DNA of 64,000 nt from SIG440 sp045631525 (GTDB lineage Bacteria; Bacillota; Clostridia; Monoglobales; Monoglobaceae): the NCBI GenBank assembly GCA_045631525.1, contig JAZQUY010000028.1, forward strand, positions 9,878-73,877. Reading direction: 5' to 3'. Under the pieces are notes generated by a model, which had not been told where the DNA came from, did not search any database, and saw nothing but the letters and a program-made list of their open reading frames with translations. Both the position numbers and the translations under genes were made by a program. Every line of letters begins with the position of its first letter. Position 1 is the first letter of the stretch. This document shows, one piece after another, positions 51,290 through 59,394 of the stretch.

Positions 51290-52504
51290 TTAGGTGCGGT
51301 AGTCGCCGTTTATTTTTACATAGTCATAGGTGAGGTCGCAGCCCCAGCTTTTTGCTTCGCCGTTTCCTTCACGGAATGTTATGTCGATTATTATTTCGTC
51401 TTCGGTTAGAATTTTCTTTGCCTCATCCTCATCAAAGTCAATACCGCTGCCGTTTTTGCACACGTCAATTTTTCCCGCGGTTGAGGAGAGAGAAACATCA
51501 ATTGCGTTGATGTCACATTTCGCACCGCTGTAACCGATGGCACAGAGGATTCTTCCCCAGTTTGCATCGGCACCAAACATAGCTGCCTTGAAGAGAGACG
51601 AACAGATAACGCTTTTTGCAATAATTCTTGCATTTTCTTTGTCTATTGCACCATGAACGCGGCTTTCGAGAAGTTTCGTTGCTCCCTCACCGTCCTTTGC
51701 AATCTGACGGCAAAGGTAGGTGGTGACAGATGATAGTGCTTTGCAGAATGTATCAAAATCTTCTCCCGTACTGTCGATAATGGGGTTTTCAGCCATACCG
51801 TTTGCGAGAACTGACACCATATCGTTGGTGGAGGTGTCGCCGTCTATGGAAATCATATTGAATGAATCGAGAATATCTGCGCTCAGGGCTTTTTGGAGCA
51901 TTTCAGGTGTGATGGATGCATCGGTTGTGACAAAAACCAGCATTGTTGCCATATTGGGATGAATCATTCCCGAGCCTTTGGCGATGCCACCGATTTTACA
52001 GAGCTTTCCGCCAATTTCAAAGGAAAAGGCAATTTCCTTTTTCTTGGTGTCGGTAGTCATAATTGCTTCTGCGGCGTCGCTGCTGCCGTCGGCATTTAAA
52101 CCGCTTGCAAGACCTGGCATAGCGTTCTTGATAGGTGTGATGTCAAGAGGCTGACCGATTACACCTGTTGATGCAACCACAACATCGGTTTTTGAAATGC
52201 CTGTGTGCTCTTCTACAAGGTTGCACATAGCCTCTGCGATTTCAATGCCGTTGGCATTGCAGGTGTTGGCATTTCCGCTGTTACAGATGATTGCTTGGCC
52301 ATAACCATCTTTTAAGTTTTCTTTTGTAACATAAAGGGGCGCACCTTTAACCAGATTCTGCGTATATGTAGCAGCAGCTGCGGCCTTTGTTTCGCTTATG
52401 ATGAGCGCCAAATCCTTTTTGTCTTTGTTTTTGCGTATTCCGGCATGGATGCCGAAAGCCTTAAACCCTTTTGCGGCACAAACGCCGCCTTTTATCTGTT
52501 CCAT
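51290..52504 (-). CDS. argJ: Bifunctional glutamate N-acetyltransferase / ornithine acetyltransferase
   Basis: ArgJ recycles the acetyl group from acetylornithine to glutamate, making the pathway cyclic. It is a self-cleaving Ntn-type enzyme. The 404-residue protein has the autocleavage motif KGSGMIHPNMATML, with the expected nucleophile Thr near residue 190. No argA or argE is seen, consistent with a cyclic route. Whether it has the acetyl-CoA activity as well cannot be told from sequence. Confidence 0.95.
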   Translation of the reverse strand: MEQIKGGVCAAKGFKAFGIHAGIRKNKDKKDLALIISETKAAAAATYTQNLVKGAPLYVTKENLKDGYGQAIICNSGNANTCNANGIEIAEAMCNLVEEHTGISKTDVVVASTGVIGQPLDITPIKNAMPGLASGLNADGSSDAAEAIMTTDTKKKEIAFSFEIGGKLCKIGGIAKGSGMIHPNMATMLVFVTTDASITPEMLQKALSADILDSFNMISIDGDTSTNDMVSVLANGMAENPIIDSTGEDFDTFCKALSSVTTYLCRQIAKDGEGATKLLESRVHGAIDKENARIIAKSVICSSLFKAAMFGADANWGRILCAIGYSGAKCDINAIDVSLSSTAGKIDVCKNGSGIDFDEDEAKKILTEDEIIIDITFREGNGEAKSWGCDLTYDYVKINGDYRT

Positions 52505-52515
52505 AATTTATGCCT

Positions 52516-53454
52516 TTACAAAACCAGTCCTTTGGTTTCGTCCTTTCCTGTGATTAAATTAAAACATTGAATTGCAGCACCGGATGCGCCTTTTCCAAGG
52601 TTATCAAAGGTTGATGCCACCAAAATGCGGTCATCGTTTCCAGTGACGATAATTTCCATACTGTCCTTGCCTGAAAGTTCATTGGCACCAAGGAAGCCCT
52701 CCTGACCAAAAGGTCTGACATGAATAAGCTTTTGATCGCTGTAATGCTCGGAAAGAATTTCGTGGATATTTTCTGCAGTAACCTTTTTTGAAAGGAGTCT
52801 TGAATTTAGCGGCACAGAAACGGTCATACCGCTGTAAAAGTCTGCAACGATTGGTGAAAAACAAGGCTCGTGTTTGAGATTGCATACCGACATCATTTCG
52901 GGAAGGTGTTTGTGGTGCTGAGTAAGACCATATTGACGGGGACTGTCAAGAAGAACAGCTCTTTCGGCTGATTCGTATTCTGCAATCATTTGTTTTCCGC
53001 CGCCGCTGTATCCTGTAACAGAGGTAGCAACTATTGGATAGTCGGTGGGGATTATGCCATTTGCCACAAGTGGTGCAACGATTGAACAAAAACCGCTGGC
53101 GTGACATCCGGGGACTGCTATACGATTGGAGGCAAGAAGCTTTTCTCGTAAAGTGTCAGATAACTCAGGAAAACCGTACGCCCAGGCGGGATTTGTGCGG
53201 TGGGCAGTGGAGGTGTCAAGAATTTTTGTTGCAGCGTTGCCGACGGCATTTATAATTTCCTTTGATGCGGCATCGGGGAGACACAAAAAAGCGGCATCTG
53301 CTGAGGTCAACGCTTCGCATCTTGCACTCAGGTCTTTTCTGTTTTCTTCAGATAGTGTGATTAGCTCTATATCATCGCGGGCAGAGAGGCGGTCATAAAT
53401 CCTGAGACCGGTAGTTCCGCTGCTTCCGTCAATAAAAACTTTTGTCTTTGTCAT
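52516..53454 (-). CDS. argC: N-acetyl-gamma-glutamyl-phosphate reductase (short type)
   Basis: AGPR reduces acetylglutamyl phosphate with NADPH. The 312-residue protein is the short second type of the family (about 310 residues), not the longer roughly 345-residue form. It has the Rossmann start KVFIDGSSGTTGLRIYDRL and the catalytic Cys in VPGCHASGF near residue 115. It is first in the operon, downstream of a promoter flanked by ARG-box-like sites. Confidence 0.95.
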   Translation of the reverse strand: MTKTKVFIDGSSGTTGLRIYDRLSARDDIELITLSEENRKDLSARCEALTSADAAFLCLPDAASKEIINAVGNAATKILDTSTAHRTNPAWAYGFPELSDTLREKLLASNRIAVPGCHASGFCSIVAPLVANGIIPTDYPIVATSVTGYSGGGKQMIAEYESAERAVLLDSPRQYGLTQHHKHLPEMMSVCNLKHEPCFSPIVADFYSGMTVSVPLNSRLLSKKVTAENIHEILSEHYSDQKLIHVRPFGQEGFLGANELSGKDSMEIIVTGNDDRILVASTFDNLGKGASGAAIQCFNLITGKDETKGLVL

Positions 53455-53469
53455 TTGGATACACCTTTC

Positions 53470-53485
53470 GCATAAATATTCATCA
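53470..53485. promoter_or_regulatory. ARG-box-like site in argC leader
   Basis: On the minus strand it reads TGATGAATATTTATGC, close to the TGAATWWWWATTCA palindrome bound by ArgR. It lies between the promoter and the argC start. Confidence 0.6.
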
Positions 53486-53496
53486 TTATATCATAT

Positions 53497-53525
53497 ATTA
53501 AACCATAATTTACGTATATAGTCAA
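53497..53525 (-). promoter_or_regulatory. Promoter of the arg operon
   Basis: On the minus strand TTGACT, a 17-base spacer and TTTAAT. A TATAAT further downstream lacks a good -35. Confidence 0.6.
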
Positions 53526-53534
53526 TGGTATTTT

Positions 53535-53580
53535 TGCATAAATATTCAAAAATATTTATAAAAATGCATATATTTTGCAT
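53535..53580. promoter_or_regulatory. Upstream ARG-box-like sites (two)
   Basis: TGCATAAATATTCAAA at 53535-53550 and TGCATATATTTTGCAT at 53565-53580 resemble ARG boxes and lie directly upstream of the -35 box, about 65 and 95 bases from the leader site. Confidence 0.55.
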
Positions 53581-53613
53581 AAAAAAGTCCACAGCGATTA
53601 CTTGCTGCGGACT
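53580..53613 (-). terminator. Terminator of the rpmH-to-jag operon
   Basis: On the minus strand AGTCCGCAGC and GCTGTGGACT form a stem followed by six T. It insulates jag from the arg operon downstream. Confidence 0.88.
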
Positions 53614-53627
53614 GAGTGTTTTTTGAA

Positions 53628-54404
53628 TTATTCTTCGTCAGCTTTTGCCAAGGATATAACCATACGGCGATTTGGTTCTTCGCCAATGCTGTGGGTTTTG
53701 ATTTTTGGATTGTTCTGAAGTGCTGAGTGAATGATTCTTCTTTCGTTTGCTGTCATAGGTTCAAGTGTGATTGACTTCTTGTCGCGGAGAACGCTGCGTT
53801 CAAGACCGTGAGCCAGACGAACGAGAGTGTCTTCTCTTTTTGAACGGTAATTCTCTGTGTCGATGCTCACCTTTACATAAGGCATATTTTTATTTCTGTT
53901 TACGTAAAGAACGGTGAGCATCTGAACAGCGTCAAGGGTGTCACCACGTTTGCCGATGAGGAGCCCCATCTTTTCGCCTGAAACATCAATGCTGATAACG
54001 TTTTTGTCAAGCTTTACGTGAAGCTCAAATGTGAGACCGATTTTTGTAAGAAGCTGGGATACGAAATATTTTGCATCGTCAACAGATGTCTTTGGAATAA
54101 CAAAATCTTCGTCAACTGTCGGCACCGCTTTCTTTTCGCGAATTTCGGGTTTTTCAGTAACTACTGTTTCTTTTTTGTCAGCTTTTTTTTCTGTTTTTTC
54201 GGTTTTTGGGGCTTCTTTTTTCTCGTCTGCTGTGCGCCATGCTACGATTTCTACCTCGCTGCTGCCAAGCAAAAATTTCATAAGACCCTTGCCGATTTCC
54301 TTGGTGACGGTATATGAAACCTCATCCTTTGAAACACCAAGGTCCTTTGCCGCAAGCTCTAATGCTTCATCGAGATTTTTTGCGTTTTTTTCTACTTTTA
54401 ACAT
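53628..54404 (-). CDS. jag: Jag/KhpB RNA-binding protein
   Basis: The SpoIIIJ-associated protein binds RNA and affects cell division and sporulation. The 258-residue protein has an N-terminal Jag_N domain (about 1-55), a Lys/Glu-rich linker (about 60-100), a KH domain around GLLIGKRGDTLDA near residue 148, and an R3H domain with the TANERRIIHSAL segment near residue 218. The start lies inside the end of yidC (38-base overlap) with AAAGGAG 9-10 bases upstream. Confidence 0.95.
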   Translation of the reverse strand: MLKVEKNAKNLDEALELAAKDLGVSKDEVSYTVTKEIGKGLMKFLLGSSEVEIVAWRTADEKKEAPKTEKTEKKADKKETVVTEKPEIREKKAVPTVDEDFVIPKTSVDDAKYFVSQLLTKIGLTFELHVKLDKNVISIDVSGEKMGLLIGKRGDTLDAVQMLTVLYVNRNKNMPYVKVSIDTENYRSKREDTLVRLAHGLERSVLRDKKSITLEPMTANERRIIHSALQNNPKIKTHSIGEEPNRRMVISLAKADEE

Positions 54405-55407
54405 TCTCTATATCTCCTTTTAATTCTTCAAGGCTGATGTCGTCATTGAAACATTTTTTAACAAAAAGCTGTTGTGCTATCTGGATAAGGTTGCTTACCG
54501 TCCAGTAAAGACCGATTGCGGCAGGAAGAGTGAATGCGAACCATGCCGAAAAGAGAGGCATAATCAAAGTCATTGACTTCATGGTGTCGCCGCCTGCTGG
54601 AGTCTTTGGTTTTTCGTTTTCAGCCAGAACTATATTTTTGTCAGTTTTCTTTTTGCCGTTTATGATGCGGCTTGAAAGCCATGAGCTGAGACCTGAAAGG
54701 ATAGGAATTATCCACAAAAGAACAGTGGAAAGGGTCAGGTGAGCCACATTTCCCGTGAATACGCCGAGAAGTGCGCCAAGGCTTGGAACTTCCGAAAGGT
54801 CAATTCCAAAGAAAGTAAAATCAATGGCACGGAGTGAATTGTCCCAGGAAAGAATTGCAGGATGCTGCAAAATCTCAGGGTGTTTGAAGATTGCCTGAGC
54901 AATCTGGATTTCGTTTGCACCAAACGAGTTGTTGGCAAACTTTTCACCGTAAGTAACGGGGACAACCTTTGCAAGTGATTCGGGAAGGCTTTCCATATTG
55001 GCAGCTGCCCAAGCGTTGAAAGCTTCGGCAATACGCCATGTTTCAGAAAAGTCAACACCTATCATATACACGATAGGTTTTCTAACCACCCAATAAAGGG
55101 CGAATATAATGGGAAGCTGTATAATCATAGGCAGACAGCCGCTCATAGGACTTATGCCGTACTTTTGATAAAGCTTCATTGTTTCCTGATTGAGTTTTTC
55201 CTTGTCGTTGGCATACTTCTTCTGCACTTCCATAAGAAGCGGCTGGATTTTCTGAGTCTTTGACATGGAACGACGCTGCTTTAAATCCAACGGAAAAAGA
55301 AGCAGCTTAATGAAAACGGTAAAGAGGATAATGGCAAAGCCATAATTCCCGATAATTCGGTAAAAAAGGTCGAGTATCCATCCAAGTGCCGTCATTATAT
55401 AGGTCAT
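54367..55407 (-). CDS. yidC: Membrane protein insertase YidC/SpoIIIJ
   Basis: YidC inserts membrane proteins, alone or with SecYEG. In spore-formers the SpoIIIJ member supports SpoIIIA assembly. The 346-residue protein has the N-terminal helix, the FKLLLFPLDLKQ-like segment TVFIKLLLFPLD near residue 28 with the Arg-rich loop after it, and further hydrophobic helices. The expected lipoprotein signal Cys of Bacillus members is not evident. The ATG at 55407 follows GGAGGT by 6 bases; a longer start at 55467 would overlap yidD. The basic tail may contact the ribosome. Confidence 0.93.
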   Translation of the reverse strand: MTYIMTALGWILDLFYRIIGNYGFAIILFTVFIKLLLFPLDLKQRRSMSKTQKIQPLLMEVQKKYANDKEKLNQETMKLYQKYGISPMSGCLPMIIQLPIIFALYWVVRKPIVYMIGVDFSETWRIAEAFNAWAAANMESLPESLAKVVPVTYGEKFANNSFGANEIQIAQAIFKHPEILQHPAILSWDNSLRAIDFTFFGIDLSEVPSLGALLGVFTGNVAHLTLSTVLLWIIPILSGLSSWLSSRIINGKKKTDKNIVLAENEKPKTPAGGDTMKSMTLIMPLFSAWFAFTLPAAIGLYWTVSNLIQIAQQLFVKKCFNDDISLEELKGDIENVKSRKKRKKSR

Positions 55408-55453
55408 AAAAATACCTCCGTTTGTCAGCAGTATAATCAAATAAAGTGTGAAG

Positions 55454-55672
55454 TCACGGCATATCAATGCCGCCCTTTGAAAAAGGATTGCACCTTAAAA
55501 TGCGCCACACAGCTTTTAAAGAGCCCTTGAAAGGACCATATTTTTGGATTGCGAGAATTGCATACTCTGAGCACGTGGGATAAAACCGACATGATGGCGG
55601 TTTTATGGGTGAAATAAACCGACGATAAAAGGAAATTCCTCTGATAAGGATGAAAGAAAGAAGTTTATTCAT
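55454..55672 (-). CDS. yidD: Membrane protein insertion efficiency factor YidD
   Basis: This small peripheral membrane protein assists YidC-dependent insertion. The 72-residue protein has the family pattern YRRFISP and CRFYPTCSEYAILAI, and ends RCNPFSKGGIDM. The ATG at 55672 overlaps the rnpA stop region by 8 bases and follows GGGGTGA by 6 bases; a GTG at 55675 is just upstream. It lies in the standard rpmH-rnpA-yidD-yidC-jag order. Confidence 0.95.
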   Translation of the reverse strand: MNKLLSFILIRGISFYRRFISPIKPPSCRFYPTCSEYAILAIQKYGPFKGSLKAVWRILRCNPFSKGGIDMP

Positions 55673-56018
55673 CACAGGTCACCCCAAGCTCTTTTGTGGC
55701 ATACAAAAAATCTGCATTGAGTTTTGAAAAGGGAACTGTTGCCGTGCGACCCCGTGCCACCATAACAAAATCAAATCCACATTTGAGGTTTTTGATATTC
55801 AATTTGTATACCTCGCGCAATCTTCGTTTTGCACGGTTTCTGACAACTGCTTTGCCAATTTTTTTGCTTACGGTGATGCCCACCCGATTGGTGGTGAGAC
55901 CGTTTCTTTTTGTATAAAGGACAACAGAAGGAGTAACCGATGAAGCACCGCGCTGGTAAAGCTTTTTGAACTGGGCGTTCAAAGAGAGACTTGTTATACC
56001 GTTGGCAGATTTTCTCAT
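55665..56018 (-). CDS. rnpA: Ribonuclease P protein component
   Basis: RnpA binds RNase P RNA and improves tRNA precursor cleavage. The 117-residue protein has the signature KIGKAVVRNRAKRRLREVYK near residue 61 and the conserved AQFKKLYQRG start. It lies between rpmH and yidD. The hairpin at 56090-56114, ahead of it, could set the ratio of rpmH to rnpA transcripts. Confidence 0.96.
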   Translation of the reverse strand: MRKSANGITSLSLNAQFKKLYQRGASSVTPSVVLYTKRNGLTTNRVGITVSKKIGKAVVRNRAKRRLREVYKLNIKNLKCGFDFVMVARGRTATVPFSKLNADFLYATKELGVTCDE

Positions 56019-56089
56019 AAAATTTCTCCTGTCAGGCAGATAGAGTCATATAACCCGCAAAACTTTCCCACAAAAGTGCGTCTTATAGT

Positions 56090-56114
56090 CAAAAAGACGC
56101 ACAAAGGCGTCTTT
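56090..56114 (-). terminator. Attenuator-like hairpin between rpmH and rnpA
   Basis: On the minus strand AAAGACGC and GCGTCTTT form a stem followed by TTGAC, starting inside the rpmH stop codon. Probably a partial terminator. Confidence 0.65.
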
Positions 56115-56247
56115 AGGCTGACAATTTCTTTCTGCCTTTAAGTCTTCTTCTGGCTAAAACCTTGCGGCCATTGCTGGTCGACATTCTTTTTCTGAAACCA
56201 TGCTCTTTGGCTCTGTGTCTTTTCTTAGGCTGAAATGTTCTAAGCAT
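56113..56247 (-). CDS. rpmH: 50S ribosomal protein L34
   Basis: This 44-residue, very basic protein starts MLRTFQPKKRHRAKEHGFR and contains the L34 pattern RMSTSNGRKVLARRR, ending KLSA. The ATG at 56247 is 7 bases after GGAGG. It is first gene of the minus-strand block, divergent from dnaA, the classic origin-proximal arrangement. Confidence 0.97.
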   Translation of the reverse strand: MLRTFQPKKRHRAKEHGFRKRMSTSNGRKVLARRRLKGRKKLSA

Positions 56248-56488
56248 TTGTATCCCTCCAATTCAGTTCTTAAAATATATAAGAAATTTAATAATAATCT
56301 GTAAAACAGCATTTATCATTGTAGCACAAGATGCCGTAGATGTCAAGGGTTTATGCAGGTAAAATTTTTAAAAATTTTTATTCTGGGGAAAAACCATAGA
56401 TGTTGTAAAAGAAAAATGAAAAAAATCAATATTTTGTGTTTTGGGTCGTTTTTACACTATTTGCAAAGGTTTTTTGAAAATTTTGCTA
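56248..56488. other. Intergenic region between divergent rpmH and dnaA
   Basis: This A+T-rich spacer carries the two promoters listed separately. I see no match to the DnaA-box consensus TTATCCACA on either strand, nor a cluster of near matches, so oriC is probably elsewhere or uses divergent boxes. No gene is seen. Confidence 0.5.
56318..56346 (-). promoter_or_regulatory. Consensus sigma-A promoter for rpmH
   Basis: On the minus strand TTGACA, a 17-base spacer and TACAAT, about 70 bases before the rpmH start. Confidence 0.88.
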
Positions 56489-56517
56489 TTGAAAAAAGGA
56501 TAAAAATCTGTTATTAT
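56489..56517 (+). promoter_or_regulatory. Sigma-A promoter for dnaA
   Basis: TTGAAA, a 17-base spacer and TATTAT (56512-56517). Transcription near 56524 leaves a leader of about 97 bases and supports the TTG start at 56621. Confidence 0.75.
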
Positions 56518-56620
56518 TAGTGTGTATGTTTATGAAAAAATGGTGGACTGTGGGCATTTCCCCTTTTTGCTCGTGGGAGTACCGTTTATATATATAATTA
56601 AATTGAAAGGAGATTTGGTT

Positions 56621-57937
56621 TTGGAAGAACTTAAGCAAATCTGGCAAAAAGTTCTTGAGGATTTGGCTGAAGAAGTTTCGGCGGTTTCGTTTGATTCATG
56701 GATAAAGCCCATTGAGGCTGTGGAAATCAACGACACAAGAATTGTTCTCAAGGTTCCTTTTGCTGTTAATAAAAATATGATAATGACCAAATATTTTTCT
56801 CTTATCGAAAGCTGTCTTGAGTCTGTTACATCTCATAAGTTTGATATTGATGTGGTGGTGAATGAGGAAAAGAACTTCACGAGGGAGATTGACCATATTA
56901 CAACTGAGAACACCCTCAACCCCAAGTATACGTTTTCATCCTTTGTCGTGGGTAACAACAACAATCTTGCATATGTGGCATCACTGGCCGTGGCAGAGCG
57001 CCCTGCAAAAACTTACAATCCTTTGTTTTTATATGGTGGAAGCGGGCTTGGAAAAACCCATCTTATGCAGGCGATAGGAAACTATTTTATTGAAAACTAC
57101 CCAAAGAAAAGGGTTCTTTATACCACAAGTGAAAAGTTCACTTATGAGTTGGTTACTGCTATCCGCGAAAAGACCAATCAGGCGTTTCGAAACAAATACA
57201 GAAACGTGGACCTTTTGCTTATTGATGACGTTCAGTTTTTGGCAAACCGTGAACTTGCTCAGGAGGAATTTTTCCATACCTTCAATGCGCTTTACGAAAT
57301 GGACAAGCAGATTGTTCTCACATCAGATAGACTTCCGTCAGAAATTCCGCAGCTTGAAGAAAGACTGGTTACGAGGTTCAACAGCGGACTTTTGGCTGAC
57401 GTTCAGCCACCTGACTATGAAACGCGTATGGCTATTCTTAAAAACAAAATCCAGAGCGAGTATTTGTCTGTGGATGATGAAATTATGGAATTTATTGCCG
57501 ACAGTATCAAGTCAAATGTCCGTGACCTTGAGGGTGCGGTGAAGAGAATTTTGGTTTATGCGGGAATAAAACGCACCAATGAAATTTCTATGGAGCTTGC
57601 AACAGAGGCACTTCGGGATATACTTTCTTCTCAGCCTGAAAGGGCGATTAGCACCAAGGTAATCATTGATGAGGTTGAGAAGTATTATGGCCTTTCAAAA
57701 GGCTCTCTTGTGTCAAAGAAAAGGTCTGCTGATGTTGCACTTCCGAGGCAGATTGCTATGTACATAGCAAGAGAAATCCTTGATGATCCGTCTTTCCCCA
57801 AAATCGGTGAGGCGTTTGGAGGTCGTGACCATACCACTGTTCTTCACAATGTAAGAAAGATTGCAAAAGATATCGAAACTGATAGCGAGATTTCAAAGTC
57901 GGTTAAAGAAATTATTTCCAATATCAAAAAAGGTTGA
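56621..57937 (+). CDS. dnaA: Chromosomal replication initiator protein DnaA (TTG start)
   Basis: DnaA is the AAA+ initiator that melts oriC and recruits the helicase. The 438-residue protein has domain I (about 1-80), a short linker, the AAA+ domain with Walker A GGSGLGKTH near residue 140 and Walker B LLIDDVQF near residue 200, and the C-terminal DNA-binding domain with GGRDHTTVLH near residue 401. The TTG at 56621 is chosen because AAAGGAGA lies 7 bases upstream and MEELKQIWQKVLEDL fits domain I; the frame is open further upstream but starts there would precede the transcript. Instead of dnaN, mnmE follows after 7 bases. Confidence 0.95.
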   Translation: MEELKQIWQKVLEDLAEEVSAVSFDSWIKPIEAVEINDTRIVLKVPFAVNKNMIMTKYFSLIESCLESVTSHKFDIDVVVNEEKNFTREIDHITTENTLNPKYTFSSFVVGNNNNLAYVASLAVAERPAKTYNPLFLYGGSGLGKTHLMQAIGNYFIENYPKKRVLYTTSEKFTYELVTAIREKTNQAFRNKYRNVDLLLIDDVQFLANRELAQEEFFHTFNALYEMDKQIVLTSDRLPSEIPQLEERLVTRFNSGLLADVQPPDYETRMAILKNKIQSEYLSVDDEIMEFIADSIKSNVRDLEGAVKRILVYAGIKRTNEISMELATEALRDILSSQPERAISTKVIIDEVEKYYGLSKGSLVSKKRSADVALPRQIAMYIAREILDDPSFPKIGEAFGGRDHTTVLHNVRKIAKDIETDSEISKSVKEIISNIKKG

Positions 57938-57944
57938 TTTGGCT

Positions 57945-59339
57945 ATGAAAGAATTTGACACAATTTGTGCAATTGCCACCCCCGTAGGTGTAGGTGGTAT
58001 TGCCATTATAAGAGTAAGCGGTAATGATGCCGAGGGAGCAGTTGGGAAAGTCGCTTTTCCCCGAAACGGAAAAAAGATTGAAGACCTTGAAAGCCACAAG
58101 CTTACCCTTTCCGATATAAAGGCCTCACAAAGTGGCGAAATGCTTGATGAGGCTTTGGTGGTTGTTATGCGAGGCTCAAATTCGTATACAGGCGAGACTG
58201 TTGTTGAGATAAACTGTCACGGCGGTTATCTTGCGGCGGAGTCAATAATGGAAGAACTTTTTCTGGCAGGGGTGAGACAGGCAGAGGCTGGTGAATTCAC
58301 AAGACGTGCTTTTGTGAACGGAAAGCTTGATTTGGCAAGGGCAGAGGCTGTGATTGACCTTATTCACGCAAATTCTGAGAAGGGTCAGTCAAATGCCGCG
58401 AAAATCCTTTCGGGAAAGCTTTCGGAAAAGGTGAATAAAATACGTGATAAGGCGGTTTTGTTTGCGGCGAATATTTCTGCTGTGGCTGACTATCCTGATG
58501 AAATTGATGAAATACCAAGAGATGAGCTTATAGATAAAATTGATGGGATTGCCCAAGATATTGACGAAATGCTGGGCGGATTTTCTAAAGGAAAGATTAT
58601 GCGTGACGGTGTTTTAACCGTTATTGCAGGAAGACCCAATGTGGGAAAATCATCCCTGCTTAATGCCCTTACAAAAACGGACAGAGCGATAGTGACAGAC
58701 ATTCCCGGTACAACGCGGGATACTGTTGAAGAATATGTCAATATAAATGGAATAGCTCTTCGATTGATTGATACTGCGGGGATACGCGAAAGTGAGAATT
58801 CGGTTGAGCGAATAGGCATCGAGAGGGCAAAGGAAAACATCAAATCAGCGGATCTTTGTCTGTTTGTGCTTGATGTGTCTGTAGGTATTACCCCAAAGGA
58901 TTTGGAAATTTTTGAGTATACAAAAGGTAAGAATGTAATAGTTATATTAAATAAAATCGATATAGCGAAGGATGCGGATACATCGGCTGTCGCAGAGAGT
59001 CTTGGGGTGAATGAAGAGAATATCATTTTGACCTCGTTGCCCAAAGAGGATAAAGTTCTTGGAATAACCGAGCTTGAAGAACTTATAACACGGATGTTTA
59101 TGTCGGGGAATATTTCAAAAGACGATGTCTTTATTTCAAACGACAGACAAAAAAATGCGCTTATTAAGGCGAAAAAAATTGCTATGGAGATGACAAAAAG
59201 TGTGGAGTGCGGGATGCCCGCGGATATGCTTTATGTTGACCTCGAAGAGTTGATTGCAGCACTTGGAGAGATTACCGGACAGACGGTTCAGGACGAAATT
59301 ATTGACAAAGTATTCGAGAGATTTTGTGTGGGCAAGTAA
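57945..59339 (+). CDS. mnmE: tRNA modification GTPase MnmE
   Basis: MnmE works with MnmG to put a carboxymethylaminomethyl group on U34 of certain tRNAs. The 464-residue protein has the N-terminal folate-binding domain (DTICAIATPVGVGGIAIIR), the G domain with G1 GRPNVGKSSL near residue 228 and DTAGIRES near residue 276, and ends FCVGK, the variant of the conserved FCIGK motif. It usually follows jag, but here it follows dnaA on the opposite strand. mnmG is not in the window. MnmE and MnmA act on the same tRNA position. Confidence 0.95.
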   Translation: MKEFDTICAIATPVGVGGIAIIRVSGNDAEGAVGKVAFPRNGKKIEDLESHKLTLSDIKASQSGEMLDEALVVVMRGSNSYTGETVVEINCHGGYLAAESIMEELFLAGVRQAEAGEFTRRAFVNGKLDLARAEAVIDLIHANSEKGQSNAAKILSGKLSEKVNKIRDKAVLFAANISAVADYPDEIDEIPRDELIDKIDGIAQDIDEMLGGFSKGKIMRDGVLTVIAGRPNVGKSSLLNALTKTDRAIVTDIPGTTRDTVEEYVNINGIALRLIDTAGIRESENSVERIGIERAKENIKSADLCLFVLDVSVGITPKDLEIFEYTKGKNVIVILNKIDIAKDADTSAVAESLGVNEENIILTSLPKEDKVLGITELEELITRMFMSGNISKDDVFISNDRQKNALIKAKKIAMEMTKSVECGMPADMLYVDLEELIAALGEITGQTVQDEIIDKVFERFCVGK

Positions 59340-59394
59340 AGATGATATTTAATAAGGAAGAAATCGGGAGTATTCCCGGAAGGAAACTAGAAGT

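Noticed and set aside
56522..56620. N-terminal extension of DnaA
   Set aside because: The frame is open but it begins at the expected transcription start and is hydrophobic, unlike DnaA domain I; the site before the TTG at 56621 is better.
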